Shown piece by piece: positions 61,497 through 64,000 of a stretch of 64,000 nucleotides of DNA. Each line of letters opens with the position of its first letter. Positions within the stretch are counted from its first letter, which is position 1. Below the pieces are notes generated by a model. That model ran no database searches. It worked only from the letters and a program-made list of their open reading frames with translations, and was not told where the DNA came from. A program made the position numbers and the translations under genes. This stretch comes from Streptomyces rishiriensis (GTDB lineage Bacteria > Actinomycetota > Actinomycetes > Streptomycetales > Streptomycetaceae): positions 6,386,001-6,450,000 of the forward strand of contig NZ_JAUSWV010000002.1 of assembly GCF_030815485.1 (NCBI RefSeq), given 5' to 3'.

Positions 61497-62470
61497 TGGC
61501 GCTCCCGCACCCGCACCCTCCGGCGCACCGCACGGGGCAGAGGAACTCAGAGGCCGCGACACCGGTTCAGAAACGCCTCGCTCCCGCACCGGCCCCGCGC
61601 CGGGCGCGCACCTGGCGGCTGCTCACCCCGTGGCTGTTCCTGCTCGCTCCGCTCGCCCTGCTGATCACGTTCACCTACGCGCCGATCGCCAACATGGTCG
61701 CCTACAGCTTCACCGACTGGGACGGCGTGAGTCCCGAACTGCACTACACGGGCACGGAGAACTACACCGAGATCTTCACCAGGGAGGACCTCTTCCAGGT
61801 CTTCTGGGTAAGCGGCTACTACCTGGTCGCCTCGGTGATCCAGATCGTCGCCGCGCTGTACTTCGCGACCGTCCTGAGTTTCAGCATCCGCTTCCGGAAC
61901 TTCTTCAAGGGCGTGCTGTTCTTTCCGTCCCTGGTGAACGGCGTGGCGATCGGTTTCGTCTTCCTCTACTTCTTCCAGGACGGCGGCACCTTCGACACGG
62001 TCCTCGGCCTCTTCGGCTACCACACCGACCACGCCTGGCTGGGCACCCCGGCCTCGGCGAACGTCTCGCTGGCCGGCGTCTCGATCTGGCGCTACCTCGG
62101 CATGAACTTCGTCCTCTTCCTCGGGGCGATCCAGTCCATCCCGGGGGAGCTGTACGAGGCGGCCGAACTGGACGGGGCCGACCGCCGGCACCAGTTCCGC
62201 CACATCATCCTGCCCGGCATCAAGCCGGTGCTGACCCTGACGGTGATCCTTTCCGTCTCGGGCTCCCTGTCGGCCTTCGAGATCCCGTACATCATGACCG
62301 GCGGGGCGACCGGCACCGAGACCTTCGTGATCCAGACCGTGAAGCTGGCCTTCCAGTTCAACAAGACGGGGCTCGCCTCGGCGGCGGCGGTCGTGCTGCT
62401 GCTGATCATCCTGCTGGTGACCTGGGTGCAGCGACGTCTCGTCCCCGACGACAGGGTGGACCTCGTATGA
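61496..62470 (+). CDS. Sugar ABC transporter permease (MalF type)
   Basis: A 324-residue permease with a Pro-rich cytoplasmic N-terminus of about 40 residues, six hydrophobic segments and the EAA loop YEAAELDGADRRHQFRHIILPGIKPVL. ATG 61496 overlaps the preceding stop, and the open frame further upstream lies inside the binding-protein gene. Confidence 0.9.
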   Translation: MALPHPHPPAHRTGQRNSEAATPVQKRLAPAPAPRRARTWRLLTPWLFLLAPLALLITFTYAPIANMVAYSFTDWDGVSPELHYTGTENYTEIFTREDLFQVFWVSGYYLVASVIQIVAALYFATVLSFSIRFRNFFKGVLFFPSLVNGVAIGFVFLYFFQDGGTFDTVLGLFGYHTDHAWLGTPASANVSLAGVSIWRYLGMNFVLFLGAIQSIPGELYEAAELDGADRRHQFRHIILPGIKPVLTLTVILSVSGSLSAFEIPYIMTGGATGTETFVIQTVKLAFQFNKTGLASAAAVVLLLIILLVTWVQRRLVPDDRVDLV

Positions 62471-63297
62471 CACGCAGCGCCGTGGCCCGTGCCCTCGTGT
62501 ACCTGTCGCTGATCGCGGCGACGCTGGTCGTCCTGCTCCCGCTGGGCGTCGTAGTCATGACATCGCTGAAGACCGAGAACGAGACGGCGAACGGCAGCGG
62601 GGCGCTCACACCGCCGCACGACCCGCTCAACTTCCACAACTACGTGACGGCGTTCCAGGACGGCGGCATGCTCACGGCGTTCGGCAACACCGCCTTCATC
62701 CTTCTCGTCTCGGTCGGCGGAACCGTTCTCATCGGGTCGATGACGGCATACGCGATCGACCGGTTCACCTTCCGTTTCCGGAAACTGGTGGTCGCGCTGT
62801 TCCTGGTCGCCGCGCTGGTCCCCGGGGTGACCACCCAGGTGGCCACCTTCCAGATCGTCCACAGCCTCGGCATGTTCGACACCCGCTGGGCCCCGATCGC
62901 CCTCTACATGGGCACGGACATCGTCTCGATCTACATTTTCCTGCAGTTCGTGCGCTCGATCCCGATCTCCCTGGACGAGGCCGCCCGCCTCGACGGAGCC
63001 AACGCCTTCACGATCTACCGGAAGATCATCTTTCCGTTGCTGAAACCGGCGATCGCGACGGTCGTGATCGTGAAGGGGATCGCCGTCTACAACGACTTCT
63101 ACATCCCTTTCCTGTACATGCCCTCGCAAGATCTTGGCGTGATCTCGACGTCCCTGTTCCGCTTCAAGGGCCCCTATGCCGCCCACTGGGAAACGATTTC
63201 GGCAGGAGCGGTGCTGGTCGTCCTGCCGACACTGATCGTCTTCCTCGCCCTCCAGAAATACATCTACAACGGTTTCATGAGAGGAGCGACGAGGTAA
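62467..63297 (+). CDS. Sugar ABC transporter permease (MalG type)
   Basis: A 276-residue permease with six hydrophobic segments and the EAA loop LDEAARLDGANAFTIYRKIIFPLLKPAI; C-terminus ALQKYIYNGFMRGATR. ATG 62467 overlaps the previous stop (ATGA). The operon has no ATPase, as usual for MsiK-powered importers in Streptomyces, and no hydrolase follows in the window. Confidence 0.9.
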   Translation: MTRSAVARALVYLSLIAATLVVLLPLGVVVMTSLKTENETANGSGALTPPHDPLNFHNYVTAFQDGGMLTAFGNTAFILLVSVGGTVLIGSMTAYAIDRFTFRFRKLVVALFLVAALVPGVTTQVATFQIVHSLGMFDTRWAPIALYMGTDIVSIYIFLQFVRSIPISLDEAARLDGANAFTIYRKIIFPLLKPAIATVVIVKGIAVYNDFYIPFLYMPSQDLGVISTSLFRFKGPYAAHWETISAGAVLVVLPTLIVFLALQKYIYNGFMRGATR

Positions 63298-63302
63298 CCG
63301 CT

Positions 63303-63347
63303 TGCGGCTGGTGCGGCTGGTGCGGCTGGTGCGGCTGGTGCGGCTGG
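63303..63347. repeat. 9-bp tandem repeat (TGCGGCTGG)5
   Basis: Five perfect copies in the 150-base gap between the sugar transporter and RNase D genes, both of which end here. Confidence 0.9.
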
Positions 63348-63450
63348 TGCCCCGTACCGCTCGGCCAGCTCGTGGCGGGCGCTCCGCACGGGATTGCGGC
63401 CGTCGCCCCGGTCCGGGTTGCGGCAGGCACCCCGGACGGGACCGCGGCCG

Positions 63451-64000
63451 TCAGGCGCTCTGGCCGGCGAGAGCCGCGGCGAGCACCGGTGCGACCTGCT
63501 CCACCTGCCACGGCCGAGCCCCGTACGACGCGAGCGCGCCGGCCACCGCTTCCTCGTCCGCGGCCGGAGGCTCCCAGCAGACCCGCCGTACCGCGTCCGG
63601 AGCGATCAGGTTCTCCTGCGGCATGTTCAGCTCCTCGGCCAGTGCGGAGACTGCGGTCCGTGCCGCGGACAGCCGTGCCGCGGCCACCGGGTCCTTGTCG
63701 GCCCAGGCGCGCGGCGGCGGCGGGCCCGCCACCGGCTGTCCGGGCTGCGGGAGCTGCGACTCGCTCAGCGTCTTCGCCCGGTCGACCGCCGCCTGCCACT
63801 GCTCCAGCTGCCGTCGGCCCATCCGGTGCCCGAAGCCGTTCAGCGCGGCCAGCGCCTGCACGTTCACCGGAAGCGACAGCGCCGCCTCCACGATGGCCGC
63901 GTCCGACAGCACCTTGCCGGGCGACACGTCCCGCCGCTGCGCGATCCGGTCCCGCGTCTGCCACAGCTCCCGCACGACACCCAGCTGCCGCCGCCGGCGC
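63451..64000 (-). CDS. rnd: Ribonuclease D (C-terminal part)
   Basis: The last about 183 codons; the frame stays open to the window edge. It shows the HRDC domain (RELWQTRDRIAQRRDVSPGKVLSDAAIVEAAL, then NVQALAALNGFGHR) and a C-terminal second HRDC-like region (LAEELNMPQENLIAPDAVRRVCWEPP). This is the actinobacterial RNase D pattern, a 3'-5' exoribonuclease of tRNA maturation. The DEDD exonuclease domain lies outside the window, so activity cannot be judged. Confidence 0.88.
   Translation of the reverse strand, partial: RRRRQLGVVRELWQTRDRIAQRRDVSPGKVLSDAAIVEAALSLPVNVQALAALNGFGHRMGRRQLEQWQAAVDRAKTLSESQLPQPGQPVAGPPPPRAWADKDPVAAARLSAARTAVSALAEELNMPQENLIAPDAVRRVCWEPPAADEEAVAGALASYGARPWQVEQVAPVLAAALAGQSA

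Overview
The window is a stretch of a high-GC actinobacterial chromosome, almost certainly Streptomyces. Codons are strongly GC3-biased, GTG starts and 4-bp ATGA/GTGA overlaps are common, and the markers are Streptomyces-like: a Rok7B7-type regulator beside xylFGH and ngcEFG, DUF5999 and DUF6299 proteins, a CebR-type operator, and SigB-style ATPases. From memory, the order acnA, ngcEFG, rok7B7, xylFGH, dxs, fadBA resembles the SCO5998-SCO6027 part of S. coelicolor. There are no tRNAs, rRNAs, insertion sequences, prophage genes or CRISPR arrays.

Layout. 1-3030: hen1-pnkp RNA-repair operon (hen1 cut by the window edge). 3499-5546: a translationally coupled SPFH/coiled-coil protein and NAD-kinase-like protein. 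5733-8091: arginine deiminase and ornithine carbamoyltransferase. 8258-8743: RsbW-like ATPase. 9032-16981: an aryl-CoA (2-aminobenzoyl- or salicylyl-CoA) catabolic island with CoA ligase, PaaX-type regulator, two-domain monooxygenase/reductase, enoyl-CoA hydratase, acyl-CoA dehydrogenase and RidA. Its two main promoters carry the same composite element, apparently not noted before. 17615-23871: small Streptomyces proteins, modABC molybdate transport, a molybdopterin-oxidoreductase-like protein, a HTH-TOBE regulator and a DinB protein. 24393-29648: a HTH-MurA fusion, a DUF4236 miniprotein and aconitase; near-identical palindromes precede the fusion gene and aconitase. 30118-32657: an OmpR-type two-component pair. 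33322-37134: a cellulose-active LPMO behind a CebR box, followed by a decaying hemicellulose locus (CE7 esterase and GH67 alpha-glucuronidase fragments) and a small secreted protein. 37247-50370: GH92 mannosidase, NgcEFG (GlcNAc/chitobiose), Rok7B7 and XylFGH (xylose). 50564-59346: dxs, amino-acid permease, NYN protein, a propeller-like protein and the fatty-acid oxidation pair fadBA. 59515-63297: a truncated LacI regulator next to a complete sugar ABC operon that keeps two matching operators. 63451-64000: C-terminal part of RNase D.

The unifying oddity is the number of tandem repeats. Two intergenic arrays share a 24-bp unit, several short repeats lie between genes, and several proteins (ModC, the molybdopterin-binding protein, the sensor kinase, the CoA ligase, the GH67 fragment) carry in-frame repeats at or near N-termini or inside domains. 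Functionally the right half is a carbon-scavenging region for plant and fungal polymers (cellulose, xylan, mannan, chitin), with transporters, hydrolases and local regulators interleaved. All identifications come from reading the sequence; no database search was possible.
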